A DNA stretch of 64,000 nucleotides from Caenorhabditis elegans. Lineage: Eukaryota > Nematoda > Chromadorea > Rhabditida > Rhabditidae. Positions within the stretch are counted from its first letter, which is position 1, and each line of letters opens with the position of its first letter. Position numbers and translations under genes: made by a program. This document shows positions 35,068-46,311 of this stretch, in pieces. The notes under the pieces were generated by a model, which saw nothing but the letters and a program-made list of their open reading frames with translations, was not told the origin of the DNA and did no database searches. The stretch covers positions 13,206,001 through 13,270,000 of the forward strand of contig NC_003282.8 of the NCBI RefSeq assembly GCF_000002985.6, written 5' to 3'.

Positions 35068-37159
35068 ATGAATCAAGGAGAAATCGTTTATCAAGACGAC
35101 GATGATTATTACGACGAATCGGAGATATACGATAATTATGAAGAAGGTGCCGAATTTATCGAAGTTAATGGACAGCTTGTGCCTCATAATCCAGTAATTT
35201 GTTTTCAATTCGAAATAAAAATAAACTTTTCTCAGAACTTACAGGCGCAGCAAAATCGTCCGGGAACCTCGAGTATGATTCAACAGCATAATCGATCAAT
35301 GGAAGTTAATCAGGGATTGGTCAAAGACGAACCAATTGATACATCATCGCATCGCGTCTACGTCCCCCCTCCGAGACCAGTTCAGCGAAAAGTAATTTTA
35401 AAAATTTTCGATTTTTTACGAATTGACTAACCTCTTTGGAAGCTTTTTCAGCCTGGGCCCAGCACTCCCGGATCGTCTCAGTACACTGTGCGGAATTTGT
35501 CCAATTTATCGGGTTCACCTTCAATGTACGATCGACAGCCCGCTTCATTACGTTCGTAAACTAGAGATCTTTTGTCCTAATAATTATTTTATTTAAGCTA
35601 GAACAGTGCAACCAATGGGCTTGGAGATGGGAAATTCTGAACAGCGAAAAGTTTACATCGATATGAAAGATCACGTTAGTCATATTAGATTGAAAACTAA
35701 AAAGTAAAGAACTCAAATTTTGTAACTTTTCACTAATTCCTCTATTTTTCAAGAAAAGTATTTGCACCTGGCCAGCGGAAACCATGCAATTGCACGAAAT
35801 CTCAATGCCTCAAGCTCTACTGTGATTGTTTCGCCAATGGAGAGTTCTGTCGTGACTGCAATTGCAAGGATTGTCACAATAATATAGAATACGACAGTCA
35901 GCGTTCAAAAGCCATCCGTCAGTCACTTGAGCGAAATCCGAACGCTTTCAAGCCAAAAATTGGTATTGCTCGTGGAGGTATTACCGACATCGAACGTCTT
36001 CATCAGAAAGGATGTCACTGTAAAAAGAGTGGTTGTCTGAAAAACTATTGTGAGTGTTATGAAGCAAAGGTTCCGTGTACCGATCGATGCAAGTGCAAAG
36101 GATGTCAGAATACTGAAACATACAGAATGACAAGATACAAGGTGCAATTTCCTATAATTCAGTTTAAAAAATGGAGTAACGATTCTGGATTTTTCGAACG
36201 TATAGGCTAACAAATGTGCTCAAATTAACAAGTTTTGTTTGGCAGTTCAAAATTCCGAAAAAGGCTAATTTTGATCACTTTTCCGTGTCCCAGCGGTCGG
36301 AAGCTGACTTTTTTTGAATTATCATCTTTTATTGAATATTTTGGTATTTTATCTGACGTTATTTCATTGATTAAGGTACATTTAAAGCTGATCGGTAACC
36401 AATTTCGATCATTTTTGGTCACCTCTCGGCCTTAAATGTACTTTAATTGATGAAATTTTTAAAAAAACGTTAGATAAAATACCAAAATATGCAATAAAAG
36501 ATGATAATTTTAAAAATGTCAATTTCCGACCGCTTCGACGCGGAAAAGTGGCCAAAATTGAATATTTTAGCTCAAATTTCACCTTTTTCAAATTTAAAAA
36601 AATCATATTTTGGATCTCTATACGTTCAAAATACCGCAATTCTTGCAATAAATTTAATTTCTTATTCAAATTTTAATTTCAGAACTCCGGTGGTGCCGTG
36701 TCCAATACGAATGCCCTGATGTCATTGACCAACGCTTCCAGCACAGCGACTCCAGATTCTGGTCCGGGAAGTGTGGTGACCGATGAGCATGGAGACGACT
36801 ACGAGGATATGCTTCTTTCGCATAAACCGAAGGTCGAGATGGATCCTAGACGCTTCCCGTGGTACTATATGACCGATGAAGTCGTTGAGGCAGCCACTAT
36901 GTGCATGGTTGCTCAAGCTGAAGAAGCTGTTAGTTGGAAAATCAATTGGTTTCCTATTGAATTTAATTTTTTTTCTTTGCAGTTAAACTACGAAAAAGTG
37001 CAAACCGAAGACGAAAAACTCATCAATATGGAGAAGCTTGTCCTTCGTGAATTCGGCCGCTGTCTCGAACAAATGATCACAAACACAACTGAGCTCACAC
37101 AAGATCTTGATGCCGCTCCAACGGATGACATCCCAGGACCATCTACTAGTACTTCTTAA
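35068..37159 (+). CDS. lin-54: LIN-54, CXC-domain DNA-binding subunit of DRM/MuvB complex
   Basis: Seven exons in phase: 35068-35193, 35245-35391, 35452-35555, 35602-35703, 35754-36141, 36683-36928 and 36983-37159; 429 aa in this model. LIN-54 binds CHR elements and recruits the DREAM/DRM repressor (LIN-9, LIN-37, LIN-52, LIN-53, E2F/DP/Rb-like). Exon 5 holds both tesmin-type CXC repeats: [19 protein letters not shown] with CRDCNC, and [19 protein letters not shown] with [10 protein letters not shown], separated by the conserved [10 protein letters not shown] spacer. The N-terminus is acidic ([13 protein letters not shown]). The exon 5 acceptor is unusual (TTTTTCAAG). Intron 5 carries a palindromic element. 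A poly(A) signal lies near 37301. Confidence 0.95.
36190..36645. repeat. Palindromic MITE-like element in lin-54 intron 5
   Basis: Arms begin TTCGAACGTATAGGC and end CTATACGTTCAAAAT, with inner pairs GGTACATTTAAAG / CTTAAATGTACTTT and GAAGCTGAC / GTCAATTTCCGACCG. About 450 bp. Related TTGAACGTATA sequence occurs near 6880-7090 in a cho-1 intron. Confidence 0.75.
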
Positions 37160-37499
37160 CTATTCGCATTAAAATTATTATCAATTTTATCACAGTTGCG
37201 CGATCTTTTATGATCTCACCTCTCACACATTCTTTGCCTTCCTCCCCTCCTCTCAATGCTTTTACAGATTCACAAGTTGCCTTCTTTCAAAGTTGTCAAA
37301 TAAAAAATGATCAGAAAAATTTGTTTCATTTTTACTAACTCACCTGCGTCTCTTCAATTTTAGAAATTATTGTGTTATATTTATGAAGTTTTGTGTCTTT
37401 TTTTTATTATTTGGCAGCATAGTTGCACATTTGTTCCCAGCAAAGTAATTATTTCGAGAAATGTTTGATTTTTTGATTCAGAAGTTTAAATTAAATTTT

Positions 37500-37575
37500 A
37501 ATTGCGTATTGTGCGCCGAAACACGCTCCTATTTTAAACAAAGCTATTCAGGAGTGTTTCGGCGCACAATATGCA
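37500..37575. repeat. Hairpin upstream of the ADAT2 gene
   Basis: ATTGTGCGCCGAAACACGCTCCT and its near-complement AGGAGTGTTTCGGCGCACAAT form a stem of about 21 bp with a ~22-base loop, in the lin-54/ADAT2 spacer (37160-37674), which otherwise holds no gene. Confidence 0.8.
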
Positions 37576-37674
37576 TCGCTGGTCTGCGATTAAAATTAAA
37601 ATTAATTTTTATTGTGCAAAAAATAATTAAAATGCGAATTAGTACACCTTTAAAACCTAGAAAATTTATTAGAA

Positions 37675-38205
37675 ATGTCAGAAAACGAGCTGAGCGCCGA
37701 GGACACTGCATTTCTGGAAAAAGCCTTCGAATTGGCTCAAGAAGCTTTAGATGAAGATGAAGTTCCAGTTGGATGTGTATTTGTGGTCAATGGAACAGAA
37801 ATTGGAAGAGGTCGGAATCGTGTGAACGAGACCGGTGATCCGACAAGGCATGCTGAGATGGTAGCAGTCACTGAAATGTGGAAAGAGCACGGAACGGGCT
37901 GCGAGGATCTGCTCAAAAAATCCACGCTCTACGTTTCCCTGGAGCCCTGCATAATGTGCTCGTCGGCAATGTATCAGCTGGGAATTCGAAAAATGGTGTA
38001 TGGAGCCGAAAATCCACGATTCGGAGGTGTACGGAGTGTTGGAAGTGCGGAGAAGTACCGAATGGAGGATAATGTGCAAATTGTGGCTGGAATTTGGTCG
38101 GAACGATCTGTCGCCATGCTGAAAACATTCTACGAGAAGCTTAACCCATTTGCACCGCCTGAAAAGCGGAAAACTAAAAAACCAAAGTTAGATGAAATTA
38201 AATGA
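37675..38205 (+). CDS. tRNA adenosine deaminase subunit, ADAT2/Tad2 family
   Basis: Single exon, 176 aa. This is the catalytic subunit of the ADAT2-ADAT3 heterodimer that deaminates adenosine-34 of tRNA to inosine. Zinc and catalytic residues are all present: H59-A-E61 (RHAEM) and P91-C92-I-M-C95 (SLEPCIMC). The catalytic proton shuttle is E61. The C-terminus is lysine-rich (EKRKTKKPK), as in ADAT2 where a basic tail aids tRNA binding. The ATG follows a TTTATTAG acceptor-like site. The stop codon is 119 bp before the cox-11 start, tight enough to suggest an operon. Confidence 0.93.
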   Translation: MSENELSAEDTAFLEKAFELAQEALDEDEVPVGCVFVVNGTEIGRGRNRVNETGDPTRHAEMVAVTEMWKEHGTGCEDLLKKSTLYVSLEPCIMCSSAMYQLGIRKMVYGAENPRFGGVRSVGSAEKYRMEDNVQIVAGIWSERSVAMLKTFYEKLNPFAPPEKRKTKKPKLDEIK

Positions 38206-38323
38206 TTTTATTAATTATTCATTCTTGTTTAATTTCTCGATTCTATGGTTACTAAATGCGCCATATATATCTGAATTATTATAGTTCCAATTGAGAAAAA
38301 GTATTAAAAAATCGATTTTTCAG

Positions 38324-40998
38324 ATGTCTTTATCCAGGTTATGGGGCCCTGCGAGGAGCTGTTACTCCTTTTTTGCAACAAAATCTCCGTTAGCAACTTT
38401 ATCATCACTACAAAGGAATTCGAATGTGATTAGTTTTCAGATTGCGAGAGGATTTTCGAAAGTAAGGTTTTCGGAAATAAATACTGTAAATGGATTCAGA
38501 AATTAGTTTTAAATATTTAAGGCTATTCGAAGTTTATTTTGAAAAAATTCTCTATTTGTAAAATTCTGGAAAATTCAATTTTTCCAACTTTTTAATCACC
38601 GAAATCAAACTCCGTTCTGTATTTTGACGTGAGAAAAATTCAAAAAAATTCCCCAGATTTTATATTTCAGCTTGAAATCGCGAATTTCATTTGTGCCCCG
38701 GTTTCTTCTTTTCAAATACGCGCCGAAATTAATTATCCTTGAAGCGCGTTTGCCTCATTTAATTTTCTTCAGATATTTTTACTTTTTTCAGTTTTTCATC
38801 TATTTTCATTCATTTTTATGGCAATAAAAAATTTACACGAAAGAATATATTTTTCAAAAAAAAAACGATAAAATACGGCAAAAATGGATGAAAATAGCTG
38901 AAAAACTGAAAAAAAAAAAAATATATGGAGAAAATTAAATGAGGAAAACGCGCTCCAAGGATAATCAATTTCGGCGCGTATTTGAAAAAAGAAACCGGGG
39001 CACAAATGAAAATCGCGATTTCAAGCTGAAATATAAAATCTGGGGATTTTTTTTTGAATTTTTCTCATTTAAATATTCGGAATCAGGGGAAAATTTGGAG
39101 TTATTTAAAAATATTTCCCAGATTTCGGTACCCCACCTTTAAATAATATTTTTTCCTTCCAAATCTCCAAAAAAAATTATTTCAGAAGCCGAATAGAGTT
39201 GTCGATAAGTCAGCTGACACGCGAAACTACACATATTATGTGATGAGCCTTGTAATTGTAGCAATTGGATGCACGTTTGCTGCAATTCCAGCTTATCGAA
39301 TTTTCTGCGAGCAAACTTCGTTCGGCGGGCTTACACAGGTGGCGAAGGACTTTGATAAGATTGCAAATATGAAGAAATGCGAGGATCGTCTCATTCGAGT
39401 ACAATTTAATTCTGATGTTCCGTCGAGTATGAGATGGGAATTCAAACCACAACAACACGAGGTGGATAGGAATGATTTTGAAAATCTTTCTTTCAAGAAA
39501 AGTTCATCGGACGGACCAAAAAACATTTTCTGAATTTTTTTTTCTAAAATTTCAAATAAAACACAAAACTAATTTTATTTTCGCTTCTTAAATTCAAAAG
39601 TCTGAAAAAAATTCCTCAAAATCCAAGTAAAACCTAAAAACCGAAAAATAAACCTCTTTTTTCCAAAATAAGCCGTTTGCTCTTTCAAAAAACTTTTTTT
39701 CCATTAAAAAAAACAAAACTCGTTGTATTTTAAAAAGTTTAAAAAAAACCCATTTAAAAAAACCAAAAAAAGTTTTTTTCCAAAAACCCAACAAAAAGTT
39801 TTTCTAAAAAACTTTTTTTCCCAATAAAAAACAAAAATAGTTGTATTTTTTAATGTTGTCAGAAAAAACCAAAAGATCCTTTTTTTTTACCAAAAAACCA
39901 AAAAAAACTTTTTTCAATAAAAAACCAGAATTTTTTAATTTTAAAACCGAAAAAAAAACACATTTTTTCAACAAAGAAAAACTTTTTTTCCAAAAAACCA
40001 AAAAAAAAGTTTCAACAGGAAAAAACCTTTTATTCCAAAAAAAATCTAGTAAAAAAAAACGTATTTTTTCAAAAATAGTTTTTTTTCTTCAAAAAACTTT
40101 TTTCCCAATAAAAATACAAAAGTAATTTGTATTTTTGCTTCTTAAATTCGAAAGTCTGAAAAAGTTGTGCGAAAAAATCACCAAAAACCTTTTTATTGAA
40201 AAAAAAACCTCTTTTAATCCAAAATAAAACTTTTTATTAAAAAAAACTCATCAATTTCAAAAATAAATTTTTTTGTTCAAAAAACTTTTTTTTCCAATAA
40301 AACAAAAAAAACTAATTTTTATTTTTGATTTTTAATCCGAAAATTTGAAAAAGCCAAAAAAAAGCATTTTTTTCAACAAAAAAAATTTTATTTTCCGAAA
40401 AACCAAAAAAAACACAGCAGAAATTTCAGCAGAAAAAACCAAAAAAAGATTTATTCAAAAAACCTTTTTTTTTGTCAAAAACCAAAAAAAAACACATTTT
40501 TTCGACAAAAATGTTTTTTTTTGAAAAAACCAAACAAAAAACCTTTTTTCAACAGAAAAAAAACCAAAATAAAATGTTTTTTCCCAAAAAACCAAAAAAA
40601 AAAGCATCTACCAATTCCGATAATTTCAGATCTACGTTCACCCTGGAGAAACTGCATTAGCCTTCTACACAGCTCGTAATCCCACCGACAAACCAATCAT
40701 CGGAATCTCCAGCTACAACTTGACACCATTTCAAGCCGCATATTATTTCAACAAAATTCAATGTTTTTGTTTCGAAGAACAAATTCTGAATCCCGGCGAA
40801 CAAGTGGATCTTCCTGTATTCTTTTATATTGATCCTGATTATGTTAATGATCCAGCACTGGAATATTTGGATTCAATTCTTCTCAGTTATACTTTCTTCG
40901 AGGCAAAATCTGGACTGAAACTTCCAGATCCATTTGATCCAAAGAATCGACCATCAATTGCACCATCACCGGATAAAGTTCCAGAAGCAACGAAGTAA
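38324..40998 (+). CDS. cox-11: Cytochrome c oxidase copper chaperone COX11
   Basis: Three exons in phase: 38324-38461, 39186-39461 and 40630-40998; 260 aa. COX11 is an inner-membrane protein that delivers copper to the CuB site of COX1. Exon 1 is an arginine/serine-rich mitochondrial presequence. Exon 2 has the single membrane helix (VMSLVIVAIGCTFAAIPAY) and the conserved YRIFCEQTSFGG. Exon 3 holds the copper-binding CFCFEEQ motif and VFFYIDPDY. The ATG is directly preceded by TTTTTCAG (38316-38323), a trans-splice acceptor about 115 bp after the upstream gene's stop, as for SL2 in operons. The tail beyond the conserved domain (PFDPKNRPSIAPSPDK) is proline-rich. Confidence 0.95.
38590..39145. 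repeat. Palindromic MITE-like element, family C, cox-11 intron 1
   Basis: Long arms: GCCCCGGTTTCTTC...ACGCGCCGAAATTAAT and its complement ATTTCGGCGCGTATTTG...GAAACCGGGGCAC, each over 100 bp. The right end is CAGATTTCGGTACCCC. It shares ends and the ATTTTATATTTCAGCTTGAA core with the copy at 23092. Confidence 0.85.
39540..40625 (+). repeat. AAAAACC low-complexity intron of cox-11
   Basis: About 1.1 kb of A-rich plus strand with recurring CCAAAAAACCAAAAAAAACTTTTTT units, extreme strand asymmetry and no coding potential. It fills cox-11 intron 2. Confidence 0.85.
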
Positions 40999-41275
40999 TT
41001 TTAAATTTTAAATAATTTTGCGTTCGATTTTCTGAAGTTTCACGTGTATGTAAAGAAGTTTAGTGGTCATAGATTAGGAATATTTTCAATTAATTTTGTT
41101 GGTTTCTTGTTGGTTTTTTTTTCAAATTTCAGTGCTAAAATATTATTTTTAAAACCTTTTTTTGTCATATTTTTCATTTTTATTTTGCTTTGGCTTCTTG
41201 TTCCATTTATACCTTCTTCCAAAACTCCGAACTCTTAATTCAAAGCTCTTTCCATTTCAGAACTTTTTTTAAAAA

Positions 41276-44200
41276 ATGGCAAAACGTGGAAGAAAGCGAA
41301 AGGTCTCGAAAGACGAGGAAAATACCACTCCAGAACCCGAAATGAAGAAAAAAGCCGATGAAAAAGTGGTTGAATTGGATGAAAAAGATTGGATGCCATC
41401 TGCGGCTTTAGAGTTTTTCGAAAATGAAAACTTTAAGGAAATTGGTAAGAGAATATTATTTTTCAGAGCTTGTAAAACTAGAAAATTCTACTCGAAAAGA
41501 TAGAGAAATACCGATTTTTGAAAAGAAAAAAAAAGAAAATTAAAAAAATTGCGATTTTTAAAAAATCCTAAAAATCTTGTTAATTTTCCAAATTTGCCCC
41601 TTTTTATCTGAAAAATTCCAAAAAAATAAAAATTCTCTGATTTTATATTTCAGGTTAAAATCTCGAATTTCATTAATTCGTCCAATAAAATTTTCAAATA
41701 CGCGCCAGACACATTCTCATTGGAGCGCGTCATGTTGTGTCGATTTACGAGGTTTTTTAAAGGTTAATTTCAGTTTTATCTTCATTTTTTGCCGAAAAAA
41801 GTGATTTTTCCTGAAAATTGATCATAATAAAATGTTTAATTTAAAAAAAAAAATGACAAAAATACAGAAAACCCTTTGAAAAAGCTGAAATTGGCATTCA
41901 TGCCATGAAAAGTCATGAGAAGCCATTAAAAAAGTCTCGTAAATCGACACAACATGGCGCGCTCCAATGAGAATGTCTCTGGCGCGCGTTTGAAAATATT
42001 TTTGGGTGCATTAATGAAATTTGCGGTTTTAACCTGAATTTTTAAACAAATATATTCGGAATAAGGGAGTTTTACCGAAACTCGAAAATTTTTGAAATTG
42101 AATTTTTTGAAATTTTCTAAAAATTTTCAAATTTTTATAAAATTTGCTTAAACTCACACATCCTCAAACTAAAATTTCAGTCGAAAACCTATCTCATCTG
42201 GATAACAGTGTAACCCTGGTGGGCCCATTCCGTAAACTACGTGGAGAATCGGATGCTGATGGAACTGATCTGATAATGCTTGATCGAGAGATGACTGATC
42301 TACCAGAAATGCAGACATTTATGAAGTGTAGCCACGGACGATACGCATTCTGGAGGGATAAGCCCAACGACAAGAAGCCAGTGATTGTTTTTATGGATTT
42401 GAAAACAATTCCTGATTTGTCAGTTGTTGGAAATGAAATCAGACATGCGATTCTTGATTTTTGTACGAGATGCTCGAAATGTATAGACTGCTCAGCGAAG
42501 AGTAAAGCTGCAAATTCAAAGATTCAAAGCTTCTTCACACCTTCTAAGATTTCCAGTGAAGTTAAAGAAGTTTTGAAACATCGTGAAAAGACCACAGTTC
42601 GTGGAATATCAGGTCCTGGAATGCTAATTGATGTGGTCCCGACTGGAAATTCGGGAAAGAAGAATAAAAAGAATGAGAGAACTGGATATCGCGATTTGTC
42701 GAAAAATGCTTGTACGGTTTTTTTAGAGATGCCAGAAACAAAAATTCTGTGAAAAACCACTAAAAATGGATGAAAAATAGCAGATTTTTGAATAATTTTG
42801 AAGAATTTCGAGTGAAAATTCTTTTTTTTTTTGAAATTAAAATTGAATAAAAAAATTTTGAAATTTGAAGTAAAATTTGAATATATAATTAACTTTTTTA
42901 AAAATTTCTAAAACAATTTTTATAAAAATAATTTTAGTATGCAAAATATTCAGTATAACGTTAAAACTTAAAAAAAAAGTTAACAAAACTTTGGTCTATA
43001 AGTTTTCAAGTAATTTTTGAGAACTTTGAACATTAATTTTAAAAAATTCTAATTTTATACTTTAAAAAACTAGTTTTTTTTGAGCAAAAAAACAAAAAAT
43101 CATTTTTTGTAGATCTTAAAATTAAAATTAAATTTTTATTACATTTAAAAAATCATAACTTGTTTCTTTAATAGTTTAAAATAAAATTTTTAAAATAGTT
43201 TTCCGACTTTTGAAATAAAAATTTAATAAAAATGTTATTTTTTTGTTGAAAATTTTGAAGAAAATTTTTGAGAATTAGAAAAACACGAGTTTTTAAGGAA
43301 AGAAATTTAAATGAATCTTAGTTTTTTCGAACAATTTTAGAAATTTTTCAAAAATGTTTGAATGTGTATTTCTTTTATTTTGAAATAAATTCAAAATGTT
43401 TTGATTAATTTATAAACATTTAAAGTTTCTCTAATTCAGTATTTTGAATAGTTTTCAAAAACTTTAACACAATTCCTAAATCTAAATATAAAATATTCCA
43501 GACTGTATCAACATTGAGCACCTTGTGAGATCTCTAAGACTGTGTCAAACTAAAGAACAAGAAGAGAAAGTGCTGGATTTTGTATATGGATTAATGAACG
43601 AAATCAACATTTGCAATGATGAAGGTGACTTTGGAAATGGCCTCGAACTCGGTCACATTCTATTTTTGGCAAATATGAAAGCGGTGAGCAGTTTTATTCA
43701 GAGTTTAAAATTTCAATTTTTTTGAAAAAAAAGAAAAATTCGCGATTTCTTATGCAAAAAAACGAATATTTAATTGTCGAAAAATTTTGATAGTTGATTT
43801 TTCTAAACCAAAACCAATAATTTTTTCGATTAATTTTTTTTTAAACTTATATTTTTGAGTTTCAAAATTCTAAAAAAAAATTTCAGTAAGCAAGGAAATT
43901 TTTCCAATTTCCAGTTAAATAAAATATCAAAAAACCTAAAAATTTTGGTTTAAATACATCTGAAAACCAAAAAAATCAGAGAAAAAGTTGTTTGATATTT
44001 AAAACAATTTAGTAACGAAAAAAATTGAAAATTTGGATTTTCAAATTTTTTGCCAGAAGAGAACAAATTTTTGATTAATAAAAACCCTTCGATTTTTCAG
44101 TTTCAAAAAAAAACGTTAAAAAATCGGAAAATTTTTGATTTTCTGGTTAAAAAAATATTAAAACGGAAATTTTTCGATTTTTCGTTTAAAAAAACCTCTA

Positions 44201-44493
44201 TTTTTTTATTTCAGAAAATCAAAAAATAAAAACGAAAATTGTCATTTTTTCGGTTAAAAAATTATAAACCTGAAAACTATCAATGTGAAAATTCTTTTAA
44301 AAAAATCAAATTTTTGAAAAAAGATTTTTAATTTTTGATTTTCAAACCATAACTTCAACAAAAATTGTTTCAGGTAGCCGACCCAATGATGATAACTCTT
44401 CACATAGCCTACAAGAATCTCCATCGTCCCGATTTCGCGAAAATACTCGATCTCACACTCAGCCTCCGTGATCAACAAGAAGAAGCTACCTAA
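41276..44493 (+). CDS. HPF1-like histone PARylation factor, 333 aa
   Basis: Four exons in phase: 41276-41444, 42181-42711, 43502-43683 and 44374-44493. HPF1 (formerly C4orf27) binds PARP1/2 and completes the active site so that serine is ADP-ribosylated. Family marks: LVGPFRKLRG, RYAFWRDKPNDKKPVIV, and CNDEGDFGNGLELG near the C-terminus, which aligns with the human segment holding D283-E284; the catalytic glutamate is therefore conserved. The N-terminus is a short basic tract (MAKRGRKRKVSK). No PBZ zinc finger is present. The gene lies 278 bp after cox-11 in the same direction with a TTTCAG acceptor upstream of the ATG, so it may be the last gene of the same operon. Introns are long and low in complexity. 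Assignment is by motif, not by search. Confidence 0.85.
41600..42075. repeat. Palindromic MITE-like element, family C, HPF1 intron 1
   Basis: Arms contain ACGCGCCAGACACATTCTCA and TGAGAATGTCTCTGGCGCGC; GTGTCGATTTACGAGG pairs with CTCGTAAATCGACAC. The outer core is ATTTTATATTTCAGGTTAAA. Confidence 0.85.
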
Positions 44494-44718
44494 ATTGAGC
44501 CGCTGTCAAATCATGATAATTCTGTGAAATTTCAAAATCTCAGGTTTTCCTGGCATATCTCATCTTCCCGATCTACAAACAATCTAAATTCTTTTTTTTT
44601 AATCTAAAACTTTCAATTTGCTCTGTTTATCTGTATAATTTTGATGATTTTTGTTTTGTTGAAAAACTTTATTTTAAACTTTTATGAAAATTAAATTGTA
44701 AAAGTAAAAGGGATGTTT

Positions 44719-46311
44719 TTACAAAAGATCACGTTCTTCTTTCGGGAAGATTGTCTCAAGATTCAAGACTCCAATCTCGAAGGTTTTCTGAGCACGTCCA
44801 CCAGCCGAGATGTACTTGTTTGGAATACGGAATTTGATTTTTCTTTGTCCTGGAATAATTCCATCATCACAATCATGATACACTTTGAACACTGGATCGA
44901 TATTTGTCAATTCACGTTCGGATCCTTCAAGACGGAATGTTCCATCATTATTTGTGAATCCCTCGTCAAGAACATCATCTGGATCTGGACCATCATCTTC
45001 ATCCCATAGCTTCACTTTTACTCCTGAGGCTGGCTTACTTCCGCACATTAATTTGCCTGAGACGGCGACTGACTGGAATGTTTGAAATTGGGATTAGGTC
45101 GGGGAACAACTCGAATTTTAGGACTTTTTTGAAAAAAACTGGGAGTTTTTTTTGAATTTCCTAAACTTTCAGTTTTTAATTATTTTTTAAGTTTTACGAT
45201 TTTAGGGACAAATACAGTCCAACTCTCGCCACGAGAGAAAGTTTTTCAAATCGAGACTGCGAAAAATGGTATGTGCCTTTAAATAGTACAGTAACCACGT
45301 TATTTCGCAATTTTCTTCATTTTTTAAATGTCATCCAGACACGAAATTAAGCACTTTGCTCCCTAAAAATACAGTACTTGGTCTCGACACGACGAATTTT
45401 TGTTAAACGTAAAAAGGTGTGCTCCTTTAGAGATTACTGTAACTTCAAACTTTTGTTGTTGCGGAATTTTTCATCGATTTTTCATAGTTTTTCTCACGAT
45501 TAAAAAAAAAATATTTTTATATCAGAAGCCTAGGAAAAATCGATGAAAACTCTGCAGAATCGAGAGTTCAAAATTACAGTATACTCTTTAAAGGCGCACA
45601 TCGTTCTATATTTAACAAAACAAAATTTTAAATGTGTCGTGTCGAGACCGGGTACTGTATTTTCGAAACAAAAATCTGAAAATTTCACTTCTGTGTGAAT
45701 AACCAAATTTTAGTGCAAGAAATTATTAATTAAATTACTGAAAATTAAACTTTCCTATTTTTTTTTCTACATTTCTGATTATTTTTCTAAATTTTGTCGG
45801 AAAATACGGGGTTCTGGGCTTCCTCATTGAATTTTTCGCGCTCCATTGACAATCGCCTGCCGGACAACGCGTGTGAAAGTCGTGTACTCCACACGGACAA
45901 TTACATTTAGTTTTGCAACTAAAACCGAGCCGCGACGCGACACGCAACGTGCCGAAAATCTCCCCAGATATGGCCGAGCCAAAATGACCTAGTTCGGCAA
46001 ACTCTTCCATTTCAAAATATGAGGGAAGCCAGAACCAATTGAAAACGATAAGGAGAAGTGGGTTACTGTATTTCTTAAAGGCGCAAACGTTTTTCAGTGG
46101 CTTTGATTCTATTTTTTTTATTCATTTTTAGTAAAACATGGTGCATCGTCGCGCAAAAATTGAAAAAAAATATATATAATTCGGAACACCTCAGCCTGAA
46201 TTTTCGGCAAGACTAAATGATGATGCTTTGAAAAACAAGAAAACAAACCTGTTGTCTCATGGCCAAAGTGCAGCCGAAAATGGCGCAGAGTAGAAGAAAA
46301 GTGTACTTCAT
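44719..46311 (-). CDS. ttr-51: Transthyretin-like secreted protein
   Basis: Two exons in phase: 46311-46249 and 45072-44719; 138 aa. Exon 1 is a signal peptide (MKYTFLLLCAIFGCTLAMRQQ). The mature part is the nematode TTL (TTR-52-like) fold: VSGKLMCGSKPASGVKVKLW, DEDDGPDPDDVLDEGFT, DPVFKVYHDC and KTFEIGVLNLETIFP. The two conserved cysteines (MCG, HDC) are present. TTL proteins are secreted, and a paralogue bridges apoptotic cells to engulfing receptors; the role of this one is not visible. The symbol is from memory of this locus. The 1.2-kb intron holds a family B palindrome. The 3' end converges on the HPF1-like gene. Confidence 0.9.
45375..45662. repeat. Palindromic MITE-like element, family B
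   Basis: Arms TTGGTCTCGACACGACGAAT / GTGTCGTGTCGAGACCGGG with inner GTGCTCCTTTAGAGATTACT / ACTCTTTAAAGGCGCACA. It lies in the ttr-51 intron. Confidence 0.88.

Noticed and set aside
42144-42752. 202-codon frame starting MLKLTHPQ
   Set aside because: This is HPF1 exon 2 read from within intron 1; the phase and the upstream exon show the true start is at 41276, and the donor at 42712 precedes the apparent stop.
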